Positions 35,160-43,392 of a stretch of DNA of 64,000 nucleotides are shown piece after piece (the stretch's first letter is position 1; every line of letters begins with the position of its first letter). The DNA is taken from NCBI GenBank assembly GCA_000720805.1, contig JODI01000042.1, forward strand, positions 1 to 64,000, written 5' to 3'. Origin of the DNA: Streptomyces violaceoruber (GTDB lineage: Bacteria; Actinomycetota; Actinomycetes; Streptomycetales; Streptomycetaceae). The notes under the pieces were generated by a model. That model saw nothing but the letters and a program-made list of their open reading frames with translations, ran no database searches and had not been told where the DNA came from. A program made the position numbers and the translations under genes.

Positions 35160-36281
35160 TCAGGTGGACGCCGGATCGGGCTCCGCCTCGGCGCGCACCG
35201 AATAGCGCTCGTCGTAACCGCGCAGCTTCCACAGGGCGACCGCGCCGATCCAGGTCGCCAGGAAGGTGACCACGATGACGATTCCGATCGTGTTGAGGTC
35301 GAGGGCGGCGAACCATGACCAGGGTGCGTCGTCGGCCGCGCCGAGCCGCTCCGCGAGCAGGGAGACCAGCTCCACCGTTCCGACCACGAACGCCACGAAG
35401 ATCGACAGGCCGGTCATGGTGAGGTTGTAGTAGATCTTGCGAACGGGGTTCGAGAACGACCACTCGTACGCCTTGGCCATGAAGACCCCGTCGGTGGTGT
35501 CCATCAGGCTCATGCCGGCCGCGAAGATCAACGGCAGTGCGATGATCGCGAGCGGCGGCAACGTGCCGTCCGCGGCGGAGCCCGCCGCGAGGCCGAGGGC
35601 GCCGACCTGGGTGGCGGTGTCGAAGCCGAGGCCGAAGAGCAGGCCCACGAAGTAGAGCTGCCAGCCGTGGTCGATGAACTTGTTGTACCGGCCCTTGAAG
35701 ACCCGGTTCATCAGCCCCCGGTCGGCCAGCAACTGCTCCAGCTCCTCCGGTTGGTGGCGGCCCTCCTTCGCCTCGCGCCAGGTCCTGACGATGCCGCGCA
35801 GCACGGCGAAGTTCAGGGCGGCGATGGCGTACAGGAACACACCCGAGACCAGCGTGCCGATGACGCCACCGATGTCGGCGAAGCCCGCCTGAAAGCGGTT
35901 GGCGGCCTGAGCGGCGAAGGCGATGCCCACGGAGAGCACGAAGACGACGGTCGAATGGCCGAGCGAGAAGGCCAGACCGACGCCGAGCGGCCGCTTGCCC
36001 TTCTGCAGCAGGTACCGGGTGCTGTCGTCGATGGCCGAGATGTGGTCCGCGTCGAAGGCGTGCCGCATGCCGAGCGTGTACGCCAGCCCGGCCGCACCCG
36101 CGTACAGCAGCTCGCCCTGACTGTTGGCGAGGTCGTGGTAGCGAGCGTTGTAGTAGGCGAAGAGCCCGAACCCGGCCACGTGCAGCGCCGCGATGAAGCC
36201 GTACATCGCCGCCAGGCGCCGGATCTCCCCGCGGTCGAACCGGCGGCGCCGCGAGGCGACGGGTGCGGTCTGCGTGGTCAT
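35160..36281 (-). CDS. NiCoT-family nickel/cobalt transporter
   Basis: 373 residues, eight expected membrane helices. Signatures: RHAFDADHISAIDDSTR in helix 2 (the HX4DH metal site), LGHSTVVF, GLLFGLGFDTATQV and GMSLMDTTDG. It imports Ni(II) or Co(II) by secondary transport. The ATG at 36281 has GGGGGAG 8 nt upstream. A two-hexamer repeat matching the Streptomyces Nur box lies about 60 bp upstream, implying repression when nickel is sufficient. Confidence 0.95.
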   Translation of the reverse strand: MTTQTAPVASRRRRFDRGEIRRLAAMYGFIAALHVAGFGLFAYYNARYHDLANSQGELLYAGAAGLAYTLGMRHAFDADHISAIDDSTRYLLQKGKRPLGVGLAFSLGHSTVVFVLSVGIAFAAQAANRFQAGFADIGGVIGTLVSGVFLYAIAALNFAVLRGIVRTWREAKEGRHQPEELEQLLADRGLMNRVFKGRYNKFIDHGWQLYFVGLLFGLGFDTATQVGALGLAAGSAADGTLPPLAIIALPLIFAAGMSLMDTTDGVFMAKAYEWSFSNPVRKIYYNLTMTGLSIFVAFVVGTVELVSLLAERLGAADDAPWSWFAALDLNTIGIVIVVTFLATWIGAVALWKLRGYDERYSVRAEAEPDPAST

Positions 36282-36338
36282 GGGCGGCTCCCCCGGGGAT
36301 CGGTCCTGCTGCTGACTGCTAATGCGATGGTTCACTAT

Positions 36339-36355
36339 ATGCAATCGATGTGCAA
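36339..36355. promoter_or_regulatory. Putative Nur box (nickel-dependent Fur-family repressor site)
   Basis: ATGCAA-TCGAT-GTGCAA matches the published Streptomyces Nur consensus TTGCAA-N5-TTGCAA at 10 of 12 positions, with both mismatches at the first base of each hexamer. It lies before a nickel transporter gene, the expected target. Confidence 0.65.
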
Positions 36356-36555
36356 CAGAGTCCGGCGCGGTCGGACCGGGTCCCGAGCCGGGGTTCGGCG
36401 CGGCTCGACACCCGTCGGATTCCCCGCCGCGCGGGTCACCCGTCACCGACGTCCCGGGCGGCACAACCAGCGCCCCACCGGGTCCGCCCCGGGCCCGCCC
36501 CGTCCATACTGCCTTCATGGATCATTTGCCGGACAACACACTGCCGGAGGTGGCG

Positions 36556-37128
36556 ATGGCCGACCTCGTCCTGTTCCATCACGCCCTGGGGCTCACGTCG
36601 GGGATCACCGGTTTCGCCGACATGCTTCGCCGCGCCGGGCACACCGTGCACACGCCCGACCTCTTCGAGGGCCACACGTTCGACACCCTGGAGCAGGGCA
36701 TGGGCTACGTCGAGCAGATCGGCTTCCGCGAGGTGATCGAACGCGGCGTCCGGTCCGTCGAGGACCTGCCCGTCGATCTGGTCTACGCCGGCTTCTCCGT
36801 GGGCGTGCTCCCGGCGCAGATGCTGGCACAGACCCGGCCCGGAGCGCGGGGAGCCCTGCTGTACTACGCGTGCGTTCCGGTCTCGGAGTTCGGTCCCGCC
36901 TGGCCGCACGGAGTACCGGTCCAGGTGCACGGCATGGATGCCGACCCGTTCTTCGCAGGTGAGGGCGACATCGACGCGGCACGGGCGCTCGTCGCGTCCG
37001 CCGACCAGGCCGAACTGTTCCTCTATCCCGGCGACCAGCACTACTTCGCCGACGACACGCTCACGTCCTACGTCCCCGAGGCGGCCGCCCTGCTGGTCGA
37101 CCGCACGCTGACGTTTCTTCAGCGATGA
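36556..37128 (+). CDS. Dienelactone-hydrolase-family protein
   Basis: 190 residues, alpha/beta hydrolase fold. The nucleophile position is Ser81 in AGFSVG, where classic dienelactone hydrolase has Cys; Asp lies in MDADPFF and His in GDQHYF. I chose ATG 36556 because GGAGG lies 5 nt upstream; an ATG at 36517 is possible. Substrate unknown; probably an ester or lactone. Confidence 0.82.
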   Translation: MADLVLFHHALGLTSGITGFADMLRRAGHTVHTPDLFEGHTFDTLEQGMGYVEQIGFREVIERGVRSVEDLPVDLVYAGFSVGVLPAQMLAQTRPGARGALLYYACVPVSEFGPAWPHGVPVQVHGMDADPFFAGEGDIDAARALVASADQAELFLYPGDQHYFADDTLTSYVPEAAALLVDRTLTFLQR

Positions 37129-37141
37129 GATCGGGGGTCCC

Positions 37142-37384
37142 GGTGACAGCCCTGGGGACAGGCTTGGCCGAGACCGGCGGCCTGACATCGCCCAGCTGGT
37201 CGAGAGGCACAACGGCGTATGGGGCGGCTGCTGGTGCATGAGCTTCCACGCCAGGGACCCGGGACGGACGAAGACCGCGAGGACCGTGGCGCGCAACCGG
37301 TCCGACAAGAAGGTCGCAGCCTGGTCAGCGTATGGACCAGGGGCAGAACCGACCCACGAGACACGGTCACCGGTCGGCTCCTGA
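37142..37384 (+). pseudogene. GNAT acetyltransferase remnant (N-terminal fragment)
   Basis: The frame ending at TGA 37382 reads DIAQLVERHNGVWGGCWCM, then SFHARDPGR and ARNRSDKKV. This matches my memory of the N-terminal region of a Streptomyces GNAT family (WGGCWCM, then RNR-DK). It has no start codon or ribosome site in place and stops after about 80 codons, before the acetyl-CoA domain. The rest of 37129-37539 holds no gene. Confidence 0.55.
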
Positions 37385-37539
37385 CGCGGAATCCGATCAG
37401 CCGCCTGAACACCGTTCGCCCCCGCCACGTACTAAGGGCACTAGGAGTACATGCCCACGCGGCGCCCCTGGGCGCTTCGCACGACGAGGTGGCGCGGTGA
37501 GCGTGGACCCGCCGTGCTCGGACGATCGGGAAGACGAAC

Positions 37540-38433
37540 ATGGGGACTCTGGCGCTCAGTTGGGCCGTGGCCGTGATCGCCGCCCTGGTGGCCGCCGTCA
37601 GCGCGGTCCGGGTGGCCACCACGAACGGTGAGGCCCGGTTGGCGGCGGGCGGCGACCTGCTGATGGGGCTGTGCATGACGGCGATGGCCCTGCCGGCAAC
37701 GGTCGCCTGGTACGCGGGCCACGGCATGTGGTGGGCGGCGGCGTTCGGCCTGCTCGGGCTCGCGGGCGTGGCCATGGCGCTCCGCCACACGCGCACGGGC
37801 GGGTGGAAGCACGGCCGCCACTGGGTGCACCTCATCGTCGGCAGCGCCGGCATGGTGATCATGACCCTCGCCATGACGAGCACGTCGTCCGGACCGGTGC
37901 TGGCCCTGGGCGGCTCCTCCATGGCGCACATGCCGGGCATGGAGAACATGACGAGTCCGACCGGCACGAACGGGACAGCCGGCATGGAGTCCATGGAGGA
38001 GATGCAAGGGACGGAGGGGATGGAAGGGATGGGTTCGATGCCGGGGATGGACATGTCCGGCATGGCGAACTCCGCTGCCGACGCGGGTTCGTCCGCCGGC
38101 TCCGGTTCCCTGTGGCGGTTCGTGATCGCGGCACTCGCCGTGTACTTCCTGCTGTCCATCGGGGCGTCCCTGTGGGCCAGGGTCCGCGGCACCGGCGAGC
38201 GGGGACGGGCCGGCACGGCCTTCAACTGGGGCCGCTGGCTGCTCGCCATGCCGGACACGGTGCTCGTCTTCCTGGCGTCGCTGACGATCTCGGTGTGGGA
38301 CAGGAGCAGGGTGGCCCAGCGGTCGGGGCGCGGCCGGCGCCGCAAGCTGGGAGCCGCTCCGGACGCGGCGCTGGCCGCCCATATCGGCATGGGCGGGACC
38401 ATGTCCGCGATGCTGCTGATGATGGCCGCGTGA
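37540..38433 (+). CDS. DUF5134 membrane protein with Met-rich loop
   Basis: 297 residues, about five to six membrane helices with a central extracytoplasmic or cytoplasmic loop (about 125-185) rich in Met (MAHMPGMENM; EEMQGTEGMEGMGSMPGM). Met-rich loops of this kind bind Cu(I) in copper-export proteins, so a copper role is plausible. GGGAAG lies upstream of the ATG. A 22-bp inverted repeat (GTACT...AGTAC, 37429-37450) lies about 90 bp before the start. Confidence 0.8.
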   Translation: MGTLALSWAVAVIAALVAAVSAVRVATTNGEARLAAGGDLLMGLCMTAMALPATVAWYAGHGMWWAAAFGLLGLAGVAMALRHTRTGGWKHGRHWVHLIVGSAGMVIMTLAMTSTSSGPVLALGGSSMAHMPGMENMTSPTGTNGTAGMESMEEMQGTEGMEGMGSMPGMDMSGMANSAADAGSSAGSGSLWRFVIAALAVYFLLSIGASLWARVRGTGERGRAGTAFNWGRWLLAMPDTVLVFLASLTISVWDRSRVAQRSGRGRRRKLGAAPDAALAAHIGMGGTMSAMLLMMAA

Positions 38434-38460
38434 CAGCGGGCCGTCACTGATCAGCGCACG

Positions 38461-38790
38461 TCACTTCCCGGTATCCGGCGGGGGCCGCGGGCCGTAGTAC
38501 GCCAGGAACATGTCCACGCCGCTACCGATGAGGCGGTCGGTCAGGTCGTCGTCGATGTGGGTACCGTACGTACTGATGACCGTGCGGGGGAGGACCAGGA
38601 GCGCGTAGAGCTGGAAAATCGCGGCCTCCAGGTCGGGGATGACCAGTCGGCCCTGGTCGGCGAGCGTGCGCAGGGCGCCGGCGACGGCCGGATGGTGGCT
38701 CTCCGGACCGCGCTCCTGCCATGCCCGCCCGGGCTCGGGAAAGCGGTGCTGTTCGGCCCGCGACGAGGTTGCGCAGGGCCGTGACGTCCT
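38461..38790 (-). pseudogene. C-terminal remnant of a TetR-family regulator, frameshifted
   Basis: Minus-strand residues EQHRFPEPGRAWQERG through DLTDRLIGSGVDMFLAYYG match the C-terminal effector domain of TetR repressors of drug pumps. The HTH half is absent. A one-base insertion (an extra C in GCGGGCCGAACAG, near 38755) shifts the frame between DVTALRNLVAG and EQHRFP. The upstream end fuses directly to an MFS fragment on the other strand near 38790. Confidence 0.7.
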
Positions 38791-39110
38791 TTCCGTCGGC
38801 CTCGGCGCGGTCTTCGTCACCGCAACGACCACCGCCCTCGGCATGGTGGAACCCGACGAGGCGGGACTCGCCTCCGGAGTCGTCAACACCTTCCACGAGG
38901 TGGGGGGTTCGATCGGCGTGGCGGTCGTCTCCACGGTCGCCGCCGGAATCGAGGCCGGGTCGGTCGGAGGCTTCACGGACGCCTTCACCGTCTGCGCCCT
39001 CGCGGCGGCGGTTGGCGCCGTCGTGGCCCTGGGACTCGTACCGCACGGCAAGCCACAGCCGACCGGTGGCCCGCACGTGCACCGACTCGCCGGCGGCCGG
39101 GCGGAAGGGC
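38785..39110 (+). pseudogene. C-terminal remnant of a DHA2-type MFS drug exporter
   Basis: The reading LSVGLGAVFVTATTTALG, DEAGLASGVVNTFHEVGGS and LGLVPHGKPQ corresponds to the last two to three helices of EmrB/QacA-type 14-helix pumps. The preceding eleven or so helices are missing. The frame stays open through the next promoter into the DUF4396 gene, so the natural stop is lost. TetR and pump genes are usually divergent neighbours, so one deletion removed both 5' halves and the shared promoter. Confidence 0.7.
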
Positions 39111-39142
39111 CCCGTCGAGCACGGGGCCAAAGTCGTGGACAC

Positions 39143-39159
39143 ATACCCCAGGGGGGTAT
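39143..39159. promoter_or_regulatory. CsoR-type operator for the DUF4396 gene
   Basis: ATACCCC-AGG-GGGGTAT, identical base for base to the copZ box, with the right arm overlapping -10 TATAAC (39157-39162). Confidence 0.8.
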
Positions 39160-39208
39160 AACGTTCTCAGTCGTGGGCCACAGAACGGCCCACTCGACGG
39201 GAAGGGGG

Positions 39209-39733
39209 ATGAAGGTCATGGACCACACCACGCACGAGGCCGGCACTGCTCACGACCAGGGCACCCACGGGGACCACCACGGGCATGAGGGGCATGCCGG
39301 AGCGTCCTGGGGAACGGCCGCCAAGGCGACCCTGCACTGCCTGACCGGCTGTGCCATCGGCGAGATCCTCGGCATGGTGATCGGCACCGCCCTGATGTGG
39401 GGCAACGTGTCGACCATGATCCTGGCGATCACGCTCGCGTTCCTCTTCGGCTACTCCTTCACCCTGGTCGCGGTGCGCCGGGCCGGTCTGGACCTCAAGT
39501 CCGCGATCAAGGTGGCACTCGCCGCCGACACCGTCTCCATCGCCGTGATGGAACTGGTCGACAACGGCATCGTCGCCCTGGTCCCCGGCGCGATGGACGC
39601 CCACCTGTCCGATGCGGTGTTCTGGTCGGCCCTGCTCGGGGGCTTCGCCATCGCCTTCCTGATCACCACTCCGGTCAACAAGTGGATGATCGGCCGCGGC
39701 AAGGGCCACGCCGTCGTCCACGCACACCACTGA
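39209..39733 (+). CDS. DUF4396 membrane protein, copper-regulated
   Basis: 174 residues. His-rich N-terminus (MDHTTHEAGTAHDQGTHGDH) and His-rich end (HAVVHAHH) flank four to five membrane helices with the family motif HCLTGCAIGEILGMVIG. GGAAGG lies just upstream of ATG 39209; ATG 39218 is the alternative. Function is not established, but the perfect CsoR box and His-rich tails point to copper transport or sensing. It is separated by 21 kb from the main copper island. Confidence 0.87.
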   Translation: MKVMDHTTHEAGTAHDQGTHGDHHGHEGHAGASWGTAAKATLHCLTGCAIGEILGMVIGTALMWGNVSTMILAITLAFLFGYSFTLVAVRRAGLDLKSAIKVALAADTVSIAVMELVDNGIVALVPGAMDAHLSDAVFWSALLGGFAIAFLITTPVNKWMIGRGKGHAVVHAHH

Positions 39734-39760
39734 CCACCACTGACCACCACTGACCACCGC
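39731..39760. repeat. Three 10-bp tandem repeats (TGACCACCAC) at the stop codon
   Basis: Three copies, the last with one change, beginning with the TGA stop of the DUF4396 gene. Confidence 0.9.
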
Positions 39761-39779
39761 TGGCCGCCAACCGCACCGA

Positions 39780-39822
39780 AGCAGCCCCGAGATGCCCGGG
39801 ACAAGGGCCCCTCGGGGCTGCT
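39780..39822. terminator. Bidirectional terminator between DUF4396 and GH43-like genes
   Basis: 12-bp perfect stem (39780-39791 with 39811-39822), loop 19 nt, between two convergent genes. Confidence 0.8.
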
Positions 39823-39866
39823 CCCGTACCGTCGCCGCCTCGCTCCCGGGTCGGCGGCAGAGCACC

Positions 39867-41264
39867 TCAGGCCCAGGCGGTCACCGGCACGAACGAGCTG
39901 TCGGCCCGGAACAGGTCCGTGCCGTCCGTGCGGTCCACGCGGAGTTGGTAGTCGTAGTGGCGCAGGTAGAAGCCGGGATAGTTGTACGACTCGAAGCGCA
40001 TCGATCCCGACACGCTGCCGGTGCGGGCGATGAACGTGGCGTCCTTGGCGAAGGTCGACGTGCCGTCGTCGGCGTCGAAGCGGGCGCGGAAGTCCCAGTG
40101 GCGCAGATACTTGCCGGAAGCGTCACGGAAGGAGTAGGCGTTCCCGTCGGCGAGGCCGGCCACGACCGTGAAGGTGGCGGCCTGCTTCTCGGCGGTGGTG
40201 CTGGAGCCGCTGACCACGGGGAGGTTGAGCAGCGAGGACTGCGACTGCCAGTAGCGGGTGGGGAAGTTTGCCGACCGGAACGAGCGGGTCACTCCCCTCG
40301 CCAGGCTCGGGCCGCCCGACACCGTCTCCCTGATCACGGTGAAGTGGCGTGCCGTACCGGAGACGACGGGCAGCGCGGTCGGTGCCGACCAGGTCGCGAA
40401 GGTGTCGTAGCTGTCGCTGTAGTAGTAGTTCCCGTCACTGTAGCCGTCGAAGAAGATCCGCCAGCCGCCGTTGTCGAGCTGGATCAGCGCCGGACCCTCT
40501 CGGTAGCTGCCCCAGCCGGCCCAGTCGCCCGTCCGGGAGATCGTGTAGGGGCCGGTCAGCCTGGACGCCGTCGCGTACTCGATGTACTTCGCCGTCTCGT
40601 TCTTGGTGAAGGCGTGGTAGGTCGAGCCGATCCTCACGATGTACGTGTCGATGTGGTTGGCCCCGATGCCGGACAGCGCCACCGGTGAACTCCACGCCGT
40701 GAGGGTGGAGTTGGTGGCCTTCAGGACGTACGGAGTGAAGTTCCACTCGTCGCTCGCGGTCGAGCAGGACACGATGACGTTCACGCTGCCGTCGCTGTCG
40801 ACGAACCACTCCGGCGCCCAGGCACGGGACAGGTTGGCGATCGGGACCGTGTAGTCGTAGAGGAACGTCCAGGTGACCCGGTCGGAGCTGCGGGCGAAGC
40901 CGATCGTGGTGCTGGGGTCCTGCCAGGTGTGGGTCGTGTAGGTCAGGTAGTAGAAGCCGTCGGTGTGCTTGAAGATGCTCGCGTCGCGGATGCGGTTGCT
41001 CGGCGGCGTGTAGGCGGACGACTTGGCGAGCCGGAAGTCAGTGGCGTCGTCGGACTGGTAGACGTTCACCGTGCCGTCGTTGCTGTTGAGGAACGGCACG
41101 ATCGTGTAGCGGGTGGCGGAGCCGCTCGGCGGGGCGGCGGCGAACGCCGTGCCGAGCAGTCCGGGGCCTTCGCCCAGCAGCACGGCCGACGCCGGCAGGG
41201 CGGCCAGGGCGCGCAGCAGGGTGCGCCGTGAGGGTGACGGGGCGGGGGGTTGTGTGGGGGTCAC
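39867..41264 (-). CDS. Secreted GH43-like arabinanase/arabinofuranosidase with AbfB (CBM42) domain
   Basis: 465 residues. Tat-type signal SRRTLLRALAALPASAVLL, then a five-bladed propeller region (about 50-320; motifs IRDASIFKHTDGFYYLTYTT, WAPEWFVD, EGPALIQLDNGGWRIFFDGY). A C-terminal AbfB beta-trefoil (about 330-465; SFRSANFPTRYW, LRHYDYQLRVDRTDG) follows. Blade 1 lacks a clearly recognisable catalytic Asp, so family membership is likely but activity is not certain. GTG 41264 follows GGAGAGAG. It probably acts on plant arabinans or arabinoxylan outside the cell. Confidence 0.82.
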   Translation of the reverse strand: MTPTQPPAPSPSRRTLLRALAALPASAVLLGEGPGLLGTAFAAAPPSGSATRYTIVPFLNSNDGTVNVYQSDDATDFRLAKSSAYTPPSNRIRDASIFKHTDGFYYLTYTTHTWQDPSTTIGFARSSDRVTWTFLYDYTVPIANLSRAWAPEWFVDSDGSVNVIVSCSTASDEWNFTPYVLKATNSTLTAWSSPVALSGIGANHIDTYIVRIGSTYHAFTKNETAKYIEYATASRLTGPYTISRTGDWAGWGSYREGPALIQLDNGGWRIFFDGYSDGNYYYSDSYDTFATWSAPTALPVVSGTARHFTVIRETVSGGPSLARGVTRSFRSANFPTRYWQSQSSLLNLPVVSGSSTTAEKQAATFTVVAGLADGNAYSFRDASGKYLRHWDFRARFDADDGTSTFAKDATFIARTGSVSGSMRFESYNYPGFYLRHYDYQLRVDRTDGTDLFRADSSFVPVTAWA

Positions 41265-41353
41265 GGGCGGCTCTCTCCAGGACATTCTCAGGAACTCTCA
41301 GGGCACTGCCAGGCGCTACCGGGGCACCCTCAAGCGGCTCGATGTGCGATATG

Positions 41354-41368
41354 CCGAACGAAGTTCGG
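41354..41368. promoter_or_regulatory. Inverted repeat CCGAAC-GAA-GTTCGG upstream of the GH43-like gene
   Basis: Perfect 6-bp arms with a 3-bp spacer, 90 bp upstream of the GTG. It resembles operators of sugar repressors (GTTCG half-sites) in Streptomyces; the regulator is unknown. Confidence 0.4.
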
Positions 41369-41558
41369 GAAGTCGATCAGAAGGTAGGGGTGAGGCAGGT
41401 GCCCGTCAATGGTTTGCGCAGGACCTGGTGCGGTCTGTGGAGGGTCTGTGGCAGCGGGCCGTTCGCGTTGTCGAACCGCCGCTGTCGCCAGGGTCGTTCC
41501 ACCGCGTCCCCCGGCACGTTACCGTTCGGTAGACGACGCGCTCCCGGAGGTTCCCCGC

Positions 41559-42992
41559 ATGACGCTCGACCGTTCCCCAGGCCTGGCGGAGTCCGCCCGT
41601 GCGCTGGCCGCCCGGGAGGTGACCGCCCGGGAGCTCGTGGAGCAGGCCCTGGCGCGGATCGAGGCCTCGCGGGAGTCCCTGAACGCCTTCCGGGTCGTAC
41701 GGACCCGGGCGGCGCTCGCCGAGGCCGAGGCCGCGGACGAGGAGTTGGCCGCGGGGATCCGCAAGCCGCTGCTCGGGGTGCCGGTGGCCGTCAAGGACGA
41801 CATGGACGTGGCGGGCGAGCCGACCGCGTTCGGCTGCCGGGGTGAGTTCCCGGCGGTCGCGCGGGACGGCGAGGCGGTACGGCGGTTGCGCGCGGCCGGG
41901 GCCGTGATCGTCGGCAAGACCAACACCTGCGAGTTCGGCCAGTGGCCGTTCACCGAGGGGCCCGCCTTCGGCGCGACCCGTAATCCGTGGAGCCCCGAGC
42001 ACACGCCCGGCGGTTCGTCGGGCGGTTCGGCCGCGGCCGTCGCCGCGGGGCTGGTACCGGCCGCGCTCGGTTCGGACGGGGCCGGTTCGGTGCGGATCCC
42101 CGCCGCCTGGACCCATCTGATCGGCATCAAACCGCAGCGCGGCCGTGTCTCCACCTGGCCGCGCGGCGAGTCCTTCCAGGGGATCACGGTCAACGGCACG
42201 CTCGCCCGTACGGTCGCCGACGCGGCTCTGCTGCTGGACGCGGCGAGCGGCAATCACGACCTCGATCCGCACCGGCCACCCGCCGTCAACGCCTTCGCGG
42301 CCGTCGGCCGCGACCCCGGCCGGCTGCGCATCGCGCTCTCCCTGAAGCCGCCGTTCACCGCCGCGCCCGCCCGGCTCCAGCCGGAGGTGCGCGATCGGGT
42401 GGTCCAACTCGCCGAGCAGCTGAGCGGGTTGGGGCATCATGTGGAGGAGGCCGATCCGCCGTACGGTCAGATCGGGCTGACCTTCGTGCCCCGCGCCACC
42501 GCCGGCATCGCCGAACGCGTGCGCGAGGCGCCCTTCCCGGCACTCCTCGACCGGCGCACCCTGGGCGCCGCCCGGCTGGGCGGGCTGCTCGGCGGGGTAC
42601 CGCTGCGGGCGGCCCGGCGGGCCGAGGCTGTGCTGCACCGTCGTATCGGACGGTTCTTCATGTCGTACGACGTGATCCTGGCGCCGACCACGGCCGCTCC
42701 CCCACCGCGCATCGGCGCCCTGGCGAACCTGGGGGGCCTGGCCACCGACCGCGCGATGATCGCGGCCTGTCCCTACGCCTGGCCGTGGAACGTGCTGGGC
42801 TGGCCCGGCGTCAATGTGCCCGCCGGCTTCGTCGCGGGCGGCCTGCCGGTGGGCGCCCAGTTGCTCGGACCGGCGAACAGCGAGCCGCTGCTGCTCTCGC
42901 TCGCCGCGCAACTGGAGGCGGAACTGCGCTGGCACGAGGCCTGGCCACCGCAGCCGGTCGCCTCGGAATCCGCGGCCGCGCCGGGGCATTAG
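41559..42992 (+). CDS. Amidase-signature enzyme (stand-alone)
   Basis: 477 residues. Triad Lys79 (AVKDD), cis-Ser153 (GGSSGG) and nucleophile Ser177 in GSDGAGSVRIP, with the standard 24-residue spacing. CGGAGG lies 8 nt before the ATG. The substrate cannot be inferred; relatives include GatA-like and aryl-acylamidase enzymes, but no gatB/gatC are adjacent. It is not closely similar to the operon amidase at 29.2 kb outside the signature. Confidence 0.9.
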   Translation: MTLDRSPGLAESARALAAREVTARELVEQALARIEASRESLNAFRVVRTRAALAEAEAADEELAAGIRKPLLGVPVAVKDDMDVAGEPTAFGCRGEFPAVARDGEAVRRLRAAGAVIVGKTNTCEFGQWPFTEGPAFGATRNPWSPEHTPGGSSGGSAAAVAAGLVPAALGSDGAGSVRIPAAWTHLIGIKPQRGRVSTWPRGESFQGITVNGTLARTVADAALLLDAASGNHDLDPHRPPAVNAFAAVGRDPGRLRIALSLKPPFTAAPARLQPEVRDRVVQLAEQLSGLGHHVEEADPPYGQIGLTFVPRATAGIAERVREAPFPALLDRRTLGAARLGGLLGGVPLRAARRAEAVLHRRIGRFFMSYDVILAPTTAAPPPRIGALANLGGLATDRAMIAACPYAWPWNVLGWPGVNVPAGFVAGGLPVGAQLLGPANSEPLLLSLAAQLEAELRWHEAWPPQPVASESAAAPGH

Positions 42993-43017
42993 GGCCCTAG
43001 GCCCGTACCCTGTGGCC

Positions 43018-43236
43018 ATGGACGACGCGCCGATGGTCGGGCTCATGGGACGGGTCACCGGGACGATCGGGCCGGGGCTGGTCGGCGAGGTGATCGTCCG
43101 CGTGCGCGGCGGTGCCGAGCACTTCCTCGCCTACCCCGCCGCCGGCTCGGACCGCATCGAGCGGGGCACGGTGGTGATGGTGGTGGAGTACCTGCCGCCC
43201 AGGACGGTCTACGTCACGGCGGCGTACGACGCCTGA
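43018..43236 (+). CDS. NfeD-like OB-fold protein, flotillin partner
   Basis: 72 residues forming one beta-barrel domain (MGRVTGTIGPGLVGEVIVRV...GTVVMVVEY), like the soluble C-terminal domain of NfeD. No membrane helix is present. It precedes a flotillin gene by 156 bp; NfeD-flotillin gene pairs are a conserved arrangement and the products interact at membrane microdomains. Confidence 0.75.
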   Translation: MDDAPMVGLMGRVTGTIGPGLVGEVIVRVRGGAEHFLAYPAAGSDRIERGTVVMVVEYLPPRTVYVTAAYDA

Positions 43237-43392
43237 GCCCTTCCCCATACGTCAGTTGAGCCCACCGCGGCGCAGGTGAGAGCCTTCCGCGTCAAGGTTT
43301 CGACAAGGAAGCGCCGGCGTCTTCACCCGGGGCTCGCGCAGGCGCACACTCCCTTCGTTCGGTGCCGAAAGGGCACCATCCAAAGGGGGCGT

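Noticed and set aside
38639-39733. One continuous 364-codon frame covering the MFS remnant and DUF4396, considered as a fusion protein
   Set aside because: A perfect CsoR box with a -10 and a ribosome site lies between the parts, and the upstream part lacks a start and is beheaded.
42989-43000. TAGGGCCCTA palindrome near the amidase end as a second copy of the 66-bp element
   Set aside because: Only about ten bases match the outer end of the 66-bp palindrome, too short to claim relationship.
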